Of a DNA stretch of 64,000 nt, positions 35,067-43,189 are shown one piece after another. Each line of letters opens with the position of its first letter. The first letter of the stretch is position 1. The stretch comes from Bacillota bacterium. Its GTDB lineage: Bacteria > Bacillota > SHA-98 > UBA4971. The position numbers and the translations under genes were made by a program. The stretch lies in assembly GCA_030024085.1 (NCBI GenBank), contig JASEJE010000003.1:89316-153315 (forward strand). Reading direction: 5' to 3'. The notes under the pieces were generated by a model, which was not told the DNA's origin, did not search any database, and saw only the letters and a list, made by a program, of their open reading frames with translations.

Positions 35067-35918
35067 TTAGTCGATGGGGTGGTAAGCGATGGCGATGGTG
35101 CCCGGGCCGGTGTGCGAGCCGATGACTGCCCCGATTGTAGCCACCAGGATCTCCTCGCACATGAACTCCCTCTCCAGAATGTCCTTGAGAAACGCGGCCT
35201 CGTCAGGCGACACGGCGTGAATGACGGCGGCCCGCAGCTTCCTGCCGGCAGGGGCATGCTCCTTCCCCACCGCGACGAGCCTTGCCAGGATCTTCTGCCT
35301 CGATCCCCGCACCTTCTGGTACGGCGCCACCTCACCATCGTCAATCCAGAGAAGAGGGCGAATCGATAGCAGGGTGCCGAGAAACGCAGTGGCCCTCCCG
35401 ATCCGCCCGTTCTTCTCGAGATACTCGAGGGTATCAACGGTAAAGAAAACCCTCGTTCCGCCGACGAGATGCTCGACCCTCGCAACGATGTCGTCGATGC
35501 CGGCACCCGCCCTCGCCATCCTTGCCGCTTCCAGCACCAGAAGACCCGTGGCCGCCGATGCGAGGCGCCCGTCGATGACGCGCACCGGTGCGCCTTTCAG
35601 CATACCTGCAGCGACGACCGCAGACTGGTATGTGCCTGACATGTTGCTCGACAGATGTATGGACACGACGCCGTCCGACCTCGATAGGAGGTCTTCGTAC
35701 ACGACCTGAAAATCGTGGGGTGACGGCTGAGACGTCCTCGGAAGGACCTTGCTCGAGGTCAGCTTCGCATAAAACTCCTCACTTGAGAGGTCGACGCCGT
35801 CCTGGTAGACCTCGTCCCCGAAATGCACGAGGAGCGGCACCATTGTGATCCCGTACTCCCTGTATAGGTGCGACGGCAGATCGGCCGTGGAGTCTGTCAC
35901 TATTGCGATCTTCCCCAT
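35067..35918 (-). CDS. degV: DegV family fatty-acid-binding protein (FakB)
   Basis: 283 aa. Presents fatty acids to FakA for phosphorylation. TDSTADLPSHLYREYGI, RTSQPSPHDF, HLSSNMSGTYQSA, DTLEYLEKNGRIGRATAFLGTLL are diagnostic. Directly downstream of fakA (106 nt), supporting the FakAB pair. ATG with GGAGAAG upstream. Confidence 0.94.
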   Translation of the reverse strand: MGKIAIVTDSTADLPSHLYREYGITMVPLLVHFGDEVYQDGVDLSSEEFYAKLTSSKVLPRTSQPSPHDFQVVYEDLLSRSDGVVSIHLSSNMSGTYQSAVVAAGMLKGAPVRVIDGRLASAATGLLVLEAARMARAGAGIDDIVARVEHLVGGTRVFFTVDTLEYLEKNGRIGRATAFLGTLLSIRPLLWIDDGEVAPYQKVRGSRQKILARLVAVGKEHAPAGRKLRAAVIHAVSPDEAAFLKDILEREFMCEEILVATIGAVIGSHTGPGTIAIAYHPID

Positions 35919-36024
35919 CAGGCTTCTCCTCCCTCTTCCCCTCCATGAAATATGGCCCTGGAGCCAGCTAGAATCTCAGACTCCCGTGCGGCCGCCGCGC
36001 CGCCGCCCGGCTCGGAGCGCAGTG

Positions 36025-37794
36025 CTACTCGGCGGACATGATGTAATAGTAAAGCGGCTGCCCGCCGTAGTGAACCTCGACCTCGCAATGGGGGTATATG
36101 TCCGCAAGCTTCTCTTGAAGCGCCTGGGCCTCGGAAGCGCGCACGTCCTGCCCATAGTACACTGTCAGGAGCGAGCTCTCTCCTGTCACCATCTGGCTCG
36201 CCAGGCTCATCGCAACCTCATCACGGTCCTTGCCCGACGCGCAGATCTCTCCGTCCTTGATACCTATGATGTCGTTGGCATCTATCGTGAACCCGTTCAC
36301 ACTTGAACTCCGGACGGCGTAGGTGACTTCGCCCGTGCTTACCTGGCTTATGGCCTCGCTCATGGCACGCGCGTTGGCCGCGGCGTCGGCCGCCGTGTTG
36401 TACGCAACAAGGGCCGCCACACCCTGGGGTATGGTCTTCGTGGGCACGACCGAGACGGATTTGTCCACGAACTCCCTGGTCCTTTCGGCTGTGAGGATCA
36501 CGTTGCCGTTGTTGGGCAGGATGATGACGCTCTTCGCGTTGACCTCGCGGGCGGCGCTGGCAAGCTCCTCGATGGAGGGGTTCATCGTCTGCCCGCCTTC
36601 AACGACCACATCGGCGCCAAGGCTTTTCAGAATGGTCGCAAGCCCCTCGCCCACAGCCACCGCGACGACTCCCACGGGCTTCTCCGGGACCGCCGCGGCC
36701 TGCGGTTTGCGGCCCGCGCCCGTTGCACTTGCCGTGCCCACCGCACCGGGCGCGCTGGCCGTGCCAGCCGGGTTCTCAGACCCGGCGCCGATACGTTGCG
36801 CGGTCCCGGCCGGGCGGCCGCTGGTTGCACCGCCCGACGCCTCGAACTCCTCGTGTTGGTCGGCCATGTTGTTGATCTGCACTTCGTGGATGTCGCCCAG
36901 ACGCAGACAGTACTCCAGAACCCGCCCCGGGTGGTTGGTATGCACGTGGACCTTGGCCACGTCGCTCGTGCCAACGACGAGCAGACAATCCCCCGCATCT
37001 GCCAGATCGTGGCGGATGCGGTCCAGCGGGAGCGTCTTGCCCTTGAGAAGGAACTCGGTGCAATAGCGGAACCTGAGGCTCTCCTTGAGCACATCCTCTG
37101 CGGGCTGTCGCGCCTGGCCGCGCTCCGTGGCCGTGCGCGCAACCTGGAGCAAGGGTTCCTGTCGGCTGGTCACCGCCTCGCCTCGCAGGGCTTTCAACGC
37201 GCCTTCCCAGAAGAAGACGAGCCCCTGCCCGCCGGCGTCGACCACCCCGGCCTCCTTCAGAGTCTGGAGCAACTCCGGGGTTTGCTCGAGGGCTCTCCGC
37301 GCGTCTTCGAGCACCTTCTCGGCAAGGGCGACGACGTCGAGACCCGCCCTTGCACCTTGAGAGGCAGACCGGGCGGCCTCACGCGCCACTGTAAGCATCG
37401 TGCCCTCGACCGGCTTCATGACCGCCTTGTATGCCATCTGGGCCGCGCTCTGGAGCGCCTGCGACAGGTCCTGGGCTCGAAGAGTCGTCTTTCCCTCGAC
37501 TCCCCTCGCAAAACCGCGCAGGAGCTGCGAGAATATTACCCCCGAGTTGCCCCGCGCCCCCATCAAGGACCCCATAGCGGCGGCCTCCGCCACCTGCGAC
37601 AGCGACCCGCCTGCAGCCTTTTCGACCTCGCGCATTGCGGAAAGGAGCGTCAAATGCATGTTGGTACCGGTATCCCCGTCTGGGACCGGGAACACGTTCA
37701 AAGAGTTCACGAACTCTCTGTTGGCCCCGAGCCATTCGGTGCCGGATGCGATCGCCCGCGCAAGATCCCCGGCATCGAGCGAATCACGCCTCAA
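36025..37794 (-). CDS. fakA: Fatty acid kinase FakA (YloV, DhaL-DegV-like fusion)
   Basis: Phosphorylates FakB-bound exogenous fatty acids; the acyl-phosphate enters the PlsX/PlsY route. 589 aa. DhaL/DAK2 domain first (NVFPVPDGDTGTNMHLTLL, MGARGNSGVIFSQLLRG), middle domain with VDAGGQGLVFFWEG and HVHTNHPGRVLEYCL, then a low-complexity Gly/Ala linker of about 55 residues, then a C-terminal domain (VIILPNNGNVILTAE, VVPTKTIPQGVAAL). Start TTG 37794 has a perfect AGGAGGT 7 nt upstream and is preferred over ATG 37842, which overlaps yloU. Confidence 0.94.
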   Translation of the reverse strand: MRRDSLDAGDLARAIASGTEWLGANREFVNSLNVFPVPDGDTGTNMHLTLLSAMREVEKAAGGSLSQVAEAAAMGSLMGARGNSGVIFSQLLRGFARGVEGKTTLRAQDLSQALQSAAQMAYKAVMKPVEGTMLTVAREAARSASQGARAGLDVVALAEKVLEDARRALEQTPELLQTLKEAGVVDAGGQGLVFFWEGALKALRGEAVTSRQEPLLQVARTATERGQARQPAEDVLKESLRFRYCTEFLLKGKTLPLDRIRHDLADAGDCLLVVGTSDVAKVHVHTNHPGRVLEYCLRLGDIHEVQINNMADQHEEFEASGGATSGRPAGTAQRIGAGSENPAGTASAPGAVGTASATGAGRKPQAAAVPEKPVGVVAVAVGEGLATILKSLGADVVVEGGQTMNPSIEELASAAREVNAKSVIILPNNGNVILTAERTREFVDKSVSVVPTKTIPQGVAALVAYNTAADAAANARAMSEAISQVSTGEVTYAVRSSSVNGFTIDANDIIGIKDGEICASGKDRDEVAMSLASQMVTGESSLLTVYYGQDVRASEAQALQEKLADIYPHCEVEVHYGGQPLYYYIMSAE

Positions 37795-37816
37795 CGCACC
37801 AACCTCCTGTTGCCGG

Positions 37817-38194
37817 TTACGTGCGCTTATCCTGTCGGACATGCGTCACCCTCACACCCTGAACTGTAATATTGACTTTCGCTACCTTGAGCCCCGTCAT
37901 GCTCTCCACCACGTATCGCACCTTGTCGATGACATTGTGCGCAACCTCGGTGATCTTCGTGCCATACTCGACTATGATGTACAGGTCTATCGAGACCTCG
38001 TCGCCGGCCAGCTTGACCTCGACGCCGCGACTCAGGTTGTCCATGCCCAGAAGTTCCGCTATCCCGTCCTGGATGTTCCGTGAGGCCATCCCGACCAAGC
38101 CGTAGCACTCAGTGGCGGCCATGCCGGCCACGAGCGCGATCACCTCGTCTGAGATGGTGATCTGGCCGAGTTCAGTGCTGACATCTTTGCCCAT
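37817..38194 (-). CDS. yloU: Asp23/Gls24 family protein YloU
   Basis: 125 aa envelope-stress-related family protein. LGQITISDEVIALVAGMAATE, GVEVKLAGDEVSIDLYIIVEYG, VNITVQGVRV are typical. First gene of yloU-fakA-degV, divergent from rpmB as in other Firmicutes. Confidence 0.95.
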   Translation of the reverse strand: MGKDVSTELGQITISDEVIALVAGMAATECYGLVGMASRNIQDGIAELLGMDNLSRGVEVKLAGDEVSIDLYIIVEYGTKITEVAHNVIDKVRYVVESMTGLKVAKVNITVQGVRVTHVRQDKRT

Positions 38195-38260
38195 GAACCG
38201 CCATACCCCCTGCCCGGACCGCCACGCGGCGGAGCCCAGGTAAAAACCAGCCCTCTCTAC

Positions 38261-38287
38261 ATTCTCCGCAACGGGTGAAATTCCTTT
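38261..38287 (-). promoter_or_regulatory. SigH-type promoter of yloU-fakA
   Basis: Minus strand AAAGGAATT, 11-nt spacer, GGAGAAT; both boxes match RnAGGAwWW and RnnGAAT. About 67 nt from the -10 to the yloU start. Confidence 0.72.
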
Positions 38288-38299
38288 TTGCTATCGTAT

Positions 38300-38588
38300 T
38301 CGCGTGGACACCCCGTTTAGAAGGCGGCGCGAAGCCTCCCGCCCTCCCGCGCTCCCTCGCAGCCTCGCCTGAAGGCTTGCCCTCAGGCTCCCGCGAAGGC
38401 CCGGCCCCGCCTCCCTTGCTGCTAAGCTCGAAAGCCGCCTTCACGGCCTGCCATGTCCGTGAGCCGCCTTCCAGAGCCACGGCCGCCTCCCAGAGTCGCC
38501 CACGGAAGCGCGCCCTTATATGCACCGCCCGTGACAACGCCCTTCCGGGACCCCCCGAAGCCCGCCGCCAGCCACCCTTGAAAGCCGC
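38300..38588. other. GC-rich gap between yloU and rpmB, degenerate repeats
   Basis: No credible gene. Contains three degenerate units around 'gAAAGCCGCCTT' (38430, 38463, 38579 regions) with different extensions. Apart from the flanking promoters I see nothing functional. Confidence 0.4.
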
Positions 38589-38617
38589 TTGCACCGCTTG
38601 CGTCGCTATGATACAAT
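38589..38617 (+). promoter_or_regulatory. SigA-type promoter of rpmB
   Basis: TTGCAC (38589-38594), 17-bp spacer, TACAAT (38612-38617). Start expected near 38624, leader about 30 nt. Confidence 0.78.
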
Positions 38618-38654
38618 ACAGGCCGGGTCTTTGCAAGACGAGGAGGTGCCCATT

Positions 38655-38846
38655 GTGTCGTATCGCTGTGAGATTTGCGGCAAAAGCCCACATGTTGGCA
38701 GACAGGTCAGTCACTCGGATATCAAGACTTCCCGCAAGTGGCTGCCGAACGTCCGACGTGTGAAAACCCTCATAAATGGTGCCCCGAAGCGTATCTATGT
38801 GTGTACGCGGTGTCTTCGCTCTGGAAAGGTGGAGCGCGCCCAGTAG
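38655..38846 (+). CDS. rpmB: 50S ribosomal protein L28, zinc-type
   Basis: 63 aa from GTG 38655 with AGGAGG 8 nt upstream. CEICGKSPHVGRQVSHSDIKT, RIYVCTRCLRSGKVERA; two CxxC pairs indicate the zinc-binding form. Confidence 0.97.
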   Translation: MSYRCEICGKSPHVGRQVSHSDIKTSRKWLPNVRRVKTLINGAPKRIYVCTRCLRSGKVERAQ

Positions 38847-38987
38847 CCGGTAGCCCAGTAGCCGGTAACCGGCAGCCGGCAACCAGCAAGAGGTGGCCGA
38901 TAATCAGCCAACCTCCTTCGTCCCCCTGGTTACTTGTACGCCAAGTACCGCCCGCAGGTGCCAAACCTGGCCGGCTCTTGGCCAGGT
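38843..38987 (+). repeat. Short tandem and hairpin repeats after rpmB
   Basis: AGTAGCCGGTA occurs twice, followed by CCGGCAGCCGGCAACC. At 38965-38987 ACCTGGCC pairs with GGCCAGGT around a 7-nt loop. No T-run follows. No gene in 38847-39144. Confidence 0.55.
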
Positions 38988-39042
38988 GACGCGCCAACCT
39001 GGACAGACAACAACCACCCCCAGGCGTCGCCCTGACTACCTT

Positions 39043-39080
39043 TTAGCCACCTTCCGCCCCGCGCGGGCCAGGGTGGCTAA
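39043..39080. terminator. Bidirectional terminator between rpmB and resA
   Basis: TTAGCCACC (39043-39051) pairs with GGTGGCTAA (39072-39080); an inner CCCGCG/CGCGGG can extend the hairpin. Reads TTAATTC on plus and TAAAAGG on minus. About 65 nt past the resA stop. Confidence 0.55.
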
Positions 39081-39144
39081 TTCATGGTCAGGTCCGCTGC
39101 CAGGGCGGATGACAAGCGGAAGCTCCGGCGCGGGTTCCGGAGGC

Positions 39145-39672
39145 CTACAGTAGCCGCCTGACAGCCCCCTCAAGGGCGTCCCGGCTGGTCACCCCCACGA
39201 TCCGTGCCCTTATCACGCCAGATTTGCCCACTACGATGGTGGTCGGTATAGCCTCGACCTTATAGGCATTGGCGACGTCGCCCGAAAGGTCGAGGAGCAC
39301 CGGAAAGTCCATGCCCGCCTTGTCGGCGAAGGCGCGAACGTGGTCTTCAGGCTCGCGAAGGTTCACCGCGAGAACCTGTACGCCTCTGTCCCTGTAGTCG
39401 TGGTAGAAGTCGACGAACTCCGGGATCTCGGCCCTGCACGGCAGACACCACGTGGCCCAGAAGTTCACCACCACGACCTCTCCACGGAGTCCCTCGAGTG
39501 AAAGCTCGCCGCCGTCGAGCGACTTGAGCACGAAGTTCGGGGCGAGGCCGCCTTCCTCCACTGATGGTGCAAGCCCTGCCCCGGTATGCCGCGACCTGTT
39601 CGTCACGGCATACCCTACAGCGCCGACGATGATGAGAAGCGCTACCAGAAGCAAGACTCGTTTCGTGCGCAC
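39145..39672 (-). CDS. resA: ResA/TlpA-like membrane-anchored thioredoxin
   Basis: 175 aa. N-terminal membrane anchor (RVLLLVALLIIVGAVGYAV), then an extracytoplasmic AhpC/TSA-thioredoxin fold with active site WATWCLPCRAEIPEF and cis-Pro region AIPTTIVVGKSG. Reduces disulfides of exported proteins, e.g. apocytochromes in Bacillus; the partner here is unknown. GTG 39672 has AGGAGG 7 nt upstream; longer frames run into the promoter and repeat E. Confidence 0.92.
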   Translation of the reverse strand: MRTKRVLLLVALLIIVGAVGYAVTNRSRHTGAGLAPSVEEGGLAPNFVLKSLDGGELSLEGLRGEVVVVNFWATWCLPCRAEIPEFVDFYHDYRDRGVQVLAVNLREPEDHVRAFADKAGMDFPVLLDLSGDVANAYKVEAIPTTIVVGKSGVIRARIVGVTSRDALEGAVRRLL

Positions 39673-39712
39673 AATCCCGCCTCCTCTGGGCGTCTGGTGA
39701 AGCTTTGCCTCT

Positions 39713-39741
39713 ATCATAATACCCCAAGGGGTATCGTGCAA
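39713..39741 (-). promoter_or_regulatory. SigA-type promoter of resA
   Basis: Minus strand TTGCAC (39741-39736), 17-bp spacer, TATGAT (39718-39713). Start expected near 39706, leader about 35 nt. Confidence 0.78.
39719..39734. promoter_or_regulatory. CsoR/CstR-like operator in resA promoter
   Basis: ATACCCCAAGGGGTAT, a perfect 16-bp palindrome filling the -35/-10 spacer. A/T-flanked runs of four C/G are typical of CsoR/RcnR/CstR family boxes (copper, nickel or persulfide sensing). No csoR-like gene in the window. Confidence 0.68.
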
Positions 39742-39791
39742 GGTGTTCGCGCGACTTGTGTTCGTGCACCTTGTGCCGTTACTGCAACTCG

Positions 39792-39977
39792 GTGCGCGTT
39801 CAGAAATCACCGCCACTTTTCCAGGGGTTGCCGGTGTTCCACTCCAGGGACGGCGCACTCGTGGCGCGCCTCGTTCGAATTTGGCACGCAGGCTAGCCAA
39901 ATTCTCGACGCCCCGTCGTGCAAGCACCGGCAGCCCCCAAGATTCTCGCAAGCCGGTATGGCTTTGTGACCTCACAC
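39792..39977 (+). repeat. Palindromic repeat, copy E
   Basis: About 186 bp. Ends GTGCGCGTTCAGAAATCACC and, as reverse complement, GTGTGAGGTCACAAAGCC. Inner arms GGTTGCCGGTG / CACCGGCAGCC; core GAATTTGGC / GCCAAATTC. Outer flanks match copy A closely. Confidence 0.87.
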
Positions 39978-40077
39978 CTTGCGACGTGACACCCTGCAGC
40001 GTGCAACCTGACTCGCAGGCAACTCACCGTGACTCCGAGCCCGGGCGTGCACGACGGCATCCGGTTCAGAGACAGAC

Positions 40078-40104
40078 GAAGCGCACGGGCTTCCCGTGCG
40101 CTTC
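40078..40104 (-). terminator. Strong hairpin after the panB operon
   Basis: GAAGCGCACGGG-ctt-CCCGTGCGCTTC, 12 perfect base pairs, about 25-50 nt past the stop of the U32-like gene; GTCTGTCTCTG follows on the minus strand. Confidence 0.68.
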
Positions 40105-40126
40105 ACGCCGTCCGGATCGGGTCCAC

Positions 40127-41065
40127 TCAGGGCTCTGGGATGGCAAGCCCCTGCACCCCATGCTCAGAGACCTTGACGTCTGGATATGTATCCTTGATGA
40201 TCTCGGTTATCGTCCTGATGGACTTGATCTTGAGCCTCGCCAGATCCGAGAGAGCAGCCTCGGACGCGCCCCACGGCGCGTACATCCCCACGCTCGTGCC
40301 GCTCTCCATCTTGAAGTAGCATGGCGCCGCCACCCGCGCTATCTCCGGCGTCTCGTAGAACCTGTTCATGCCGCCCCATGTATCGAATATCTGCACATGG
40401 ACATCCATGGGGATATCGATGACCTTCCGCATGGCAGCAAGCGCCGCGAGGGAACTGTCTGCGATGGGATTGAACGTGCCCGCTCCGAGGCCCTGCAGAA
40501 GCTTCGCGCCGGCTGCATTCGCATGTCCGGCGAAGATGGACACCTTGAACGTGACTTCCTTCGGCAGGTCGCCGTTCTTCTTCATCTCGTTCAGCACCAT
40601 GAGAACGCCTTCATCCCACACAAGGAACCCGCGGAACCCGATCTCCACCGCTCTCATGATGTCATACACGAAGTGAGCGACCATCTCGCAGCCGCGAAGC
40701 CGCATGCCGCAGACGGCGCCCTCGGGTGTGGCGATCTGCCGCCCCGAATACCACGTGGGCCTCGGCCCGGGGGTGAGAATGACCTCGATCCTTTCGTCGT
40801 GGGCGATCCTTGCGAACTCCGCGAGTTCGTCGCGGGTGGCCCACGTCGCGCCCCGCACGACCGATATGGCGCGATGGAACGGGACCCGTTGCTTCTTCGC
40901 CTCATCGATACAGGCCCGGAGGACCGCAGTCGTCTCGATGCCCGACACTTCCACACGCCAGTGCGCCCCATCGGGGAACCTCTTTGTCGAACTGGGCAAC
41001 TCCGCCAGGTCCCGCCCGGGCACGCCCGCTCGTTCCAGAGCTTCGCGCACGCTCGTCATATCCAA
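40127..41065 (-). CDS. U32-peptidase-like TIM-barrel family protein
   Basis: 312 aa. Resembles a TIM-barrel family often annotated as U32 peptidase-like: WRVEVSGIETTAVLRACIDEA, GFRGFLVWDEGVLMVLNEM, FKVSIFAGHANAAGAKLL, AGTFNPIADSSLAALAAMR. True peptidase activity is not shown for such members. TTG 41065 has GGAGG 9 nt upstream; ATG 41059 is the alternative. Downstream of panB by 55 nt, so probably co-transcribed. Confidence 0.62.
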   Translation of the reverse strand: MDMTSVREALERAGVPGRDLAELPSSTKRFPDGAHWRVEVSGIETTAVLRACIDEAKKQRVPFHRAISVVRGATWATRDELAEFARIAHDERIEVILTPGPRPTWYSGRQIATPEGAVCGMRLRGCEMVAHFVYDIMRAVEIGFRGFLVWDEGVLMVLNEMKKNGDLPKEVTFKVSIFAGHANAAGAKLLQGLGAGTFNPIADSSLAALAAMRKVIDIPMDVHVQIFDTWGGMNRFYETPEIARVAAPCYFKMESGTSVGMYAPWGASEAALSDLARLKIKSIRTITEIIKDTYPDVKVSEHGVQGLAIPEP

Positions 41066-41120
41066 GTGGCTACACCTCCACAAACTCACGTTCCACCGGC
41101 ATTCTCAACTGCGCTACGTC

Positions 41121-41978
41121 TCACCGGCTGTCAATGGTTTTCAGGAACTCCGCAAGCTTCTCCGCCTCACCCTCCTTCATCTTGTAAGTGTGCTTCTCCT
41201 CAGGAAACTTGAGGTCTCTTACGTCGTGAACGTATTCGGTTATCGCGCCCGTGATGATTTCCGCGAGATTCGCATACTTCTTCACGAACTTCGGGGTGAA
41301 CGCCTCGACGAGCCCGAGCATGTCGCCGTTGATGAGGAGCTGGCCGTCGCAGTGTATTCCCGCGCCGATGCTGAGCACCGGGATGGAAAGCCGCCTCGTG
41401 ATCGCCTCGCCCACCTCCGGCGGAATGGCCTCGAGGAGTATGGCGAAGGCTCCGGCCTCCTGGATGGCGATTGCGTCGAGGATGAGTTCGCGCGCGGCCT
41501 CAGCCGTGCGCCCCTGGGCTTTGAAGCCGCCGAGCTGGCCGGAGCTCTGAGGCGTCAGGCCGATGTGGCCCATCACCGGAATGCCCGCGTCGACGATGGC
41601 CTTTATCTGGTTGATGACTCTTCGCCCACCCTCGAGTTTGATGGCATCCATCTGGGCTTCCTTCAGGAATCGCCCGGCGTTTTCGACCGCCTTCTCCACC
41701 GAAGACTGGTACGACATGAAGGGCATATCGCCGATAACGAACGTGTTGGGCGCGCCCCTGCGCACGGCCCTGCTATGGATGATCATCTCGTCCATGGTGA
41801 CCGGGATCGTGCCTGGAAGCCCATAGACGACCATCCCCAGCGAGTCGCCGACGAGAAGCATGTCTATCCCCGCCTTCTCGGCAAACGACGCGATAGGGTA
41901 GTCGTACGCCGTGAGGAACGTGATTTTTTCCCCTTTTCGCTTCATGTCCATGAAGTCGAGCGTAGTCTTCTTCGCCAC
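41121..41978 (-). CDS. panB: 3-methyl-2-oxobutanoate hydroxymethyltransferase
   Basis: First step of pantothenate synthesis, adding a hydroxymethyl group from methylene-THF to ketoisovalerate. 285 aa. ITFLTAYDYPIASFAEKAGID, LVGDSLGMVVYG, IKLEGG, GHIGLTPQ, IGAGIHCDGQLLINGDMLGL. GTG start with GAGGGG 8 nt upstream. Connects with coaD elsewhere in the window (CoA route). panC and panD are not in the window. Confidence 0.96.
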   Translation of the reverse strand: MAKKTTLDFMDMKRKGEKITFLTAYDYPIASFAEKAGIDMLLVGDSLGMVVYGLPGTIPVTMDEMIIHSRAVRRGAPNTFVIGDMPFMSYQSSVEKAVENAGRFLKEAQMDAIKLEGGRRVINQIKAIVDAGIPVMGHIGLTPQSSGQLGGFKAQGRTAEAARELILDAIAIQEAGAFAILLEAIPPEVGEAITRRLSIPVLSIGAGIHCDGQLLINGDMLGLVEAFTPKFVKKYANLAEIITGAITEYVHDVRDLKFPEEKHTYKMKEGEAEKLAEFLKTIDSR

Positions 41979-42027
41979 CGGAAATACCCCTCCCCTGTTT
42001 GCTGATTATCGGACTCCCTGCTTCGCC

Positions 42028-43005
42028 TCACCAGACCAACTTTATGTCGTCAACGAAGGTGGTCCACGCCCATCCCGAACACTCGAACCCGATTGACCTG
42101 AGCCGGGCCGGCCTGGGAACGAGCGCGCTCAGGTTGTAAGACCTGGACGTCCACCTCCCCAGCTCCACGAACTCTGCGAAGCTGTCGACACCTCCCTCCG
42201 CGGGCAGGTGGTAGTAGTACGCCCTCACAAAGGAGTGCTCGATGCCATCCTTATCGAGATACGTCAGGACGACCTTCAAGGGGTAAGTGGACCGTGTCGT
42301 GTACTCCTTGAACGTATAGTCGTCCACACGCATATCGAATGAGAGGAACACCAGGCCGAACGCAGGCAGCTCCGCATCGAGGCGCTGCTCCACACGGCAC
42401 GATCCTATCTCGAACGTTGGTGGGCGCGTGATCTTGAGTGCGTGCTGACGGCCCCCCTCGTCCACGACGGCCCATGACGCAGCACGGGATCCCCCGGCCT
42501 CCTCGTGCTTCCATGACCATCCTGTAAGATCGCCGGAAGCAAACCCGCCGTTTGAAGGCGCTTCGGCAGGGGCCGGAGGGCTCTTGGCGGTCGTGAAGGA
42601 CCACGAGTAGTCTTGCTGCATCTCAGTGCCCTGGGAGTCTCTGGCGCTTCGGCTCACCACTACCCTGTACGTGGTGGAGTAACGCAGGGGCTTCGCCGGG
42701 ACTATGACCATGATCGCCTTGTTGTTGAGGAACTGCCAGCTTGCCGGATAGACGAGCTGGGGGGCGGGAGAGATGCTGACCGACTGGATGGTTGTCGCCT
42801 CGTCCATGGGCTCACTGAAGATGACGTGGATGGCGCTGTCCACGGGAACGTGCTGCATACCGTCGGAAGGATACACCTGCAGGATCCTGGGCGGCTCAGG
42901 CCGCGGAGCAGGTTCTCCGGCAGCCAGGCTCCCGCCGCACAAAAGGACCAGAAGAACCATGAGCAGACAAACAGCTGCCGCCGGAAATCGAACGCACCTG
43001 CGCAT
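42028..43005 (-). CDS. Secreted protein with bacterial Ig-like domain
   Basis: 325 aa. Signal peptide (AAAVCLLMVLLVLLCGGSLAAG). Residues about 37-140 form a Big_5/SbsA-like Ig domain (ILQVYPSDGMQHVPVDSAIHV, FSEPMDEATT, YRVVVSRSARDSQG, YSWSFTT). The rest looks like a jelly-roll beta sandwich (SFDMRVDDYTF, VDDIKLVW), as in carbohydrate-binding modules. Role outside the cell unknown. Confidence 0.85.
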   Translation of the reverse strand: MRRCVRFPAAAVCLLMVLLVLLCGGSLAAGEPAPRPEPPRILQVYPSDGMQHVPVDSAIHVIFSEPMDEATTIQSVSISPAPQLVYPASWQFLNNKAIMVIVPAKPLRYSTTYRVVVSRSARDSQGTEMQQDYSWSFTTAKSPPAPAEAPSNGGFASGDLTGWSWKHEEAGGSRAASWAVVDEGGRQHALKITRPPTFEIGSCRVEQRLDAELPAFGLVFLSFDMRVDDYTFKEYTTRSTYPLKVVLTYLDKDGIEHSFVRAYYYHLPAEGGVDSFAEFVELGRWTSRSYNLSALVPRPARLRSIGFECSGWAWTTFVDDIKLVW

Positions 43006-43074
43006 TACGTCGCCTCCTTGTGCCCGGCCCGCCAGGCGCCCGCCGCCCTGCAGGCCGACGCTTTCTGCACCTCA

Positions 43075-43096
43075 GGCCCGGGGCTTGCCCCGGGCC
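43075..43096. other. Perfect hairpin between yfcE-like gene and Ig-like gene
   Basis: GGCCCGGGGC-tt-GCCCCGGGCC, 10 bp stem. No T-run; may still hinder transcription between the two genes. Confidence 0.5.
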
Positions 43097-43189
43097 CCGC
43101 CGTGACTTTGTCCGGCTCCCCTGATACGGAGGGAATTCGCTATCGGCGGGGGATCTCCTCCTGCAGGTGCGACCGGGGCTCAAGGCAGG

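Noticed and set aside
38172..38882. 236-codon minus frame covering rpmB and the gap
   Set aside because: Overlaps rpmB antisense and has no motif or ribosome-binding site.
39673..39975. Extension of ResA to about 276 aa
   Set aside because: It would translate the promoter, operator and repeat E; GTG 39672 has a consensus ribosome-binding site.
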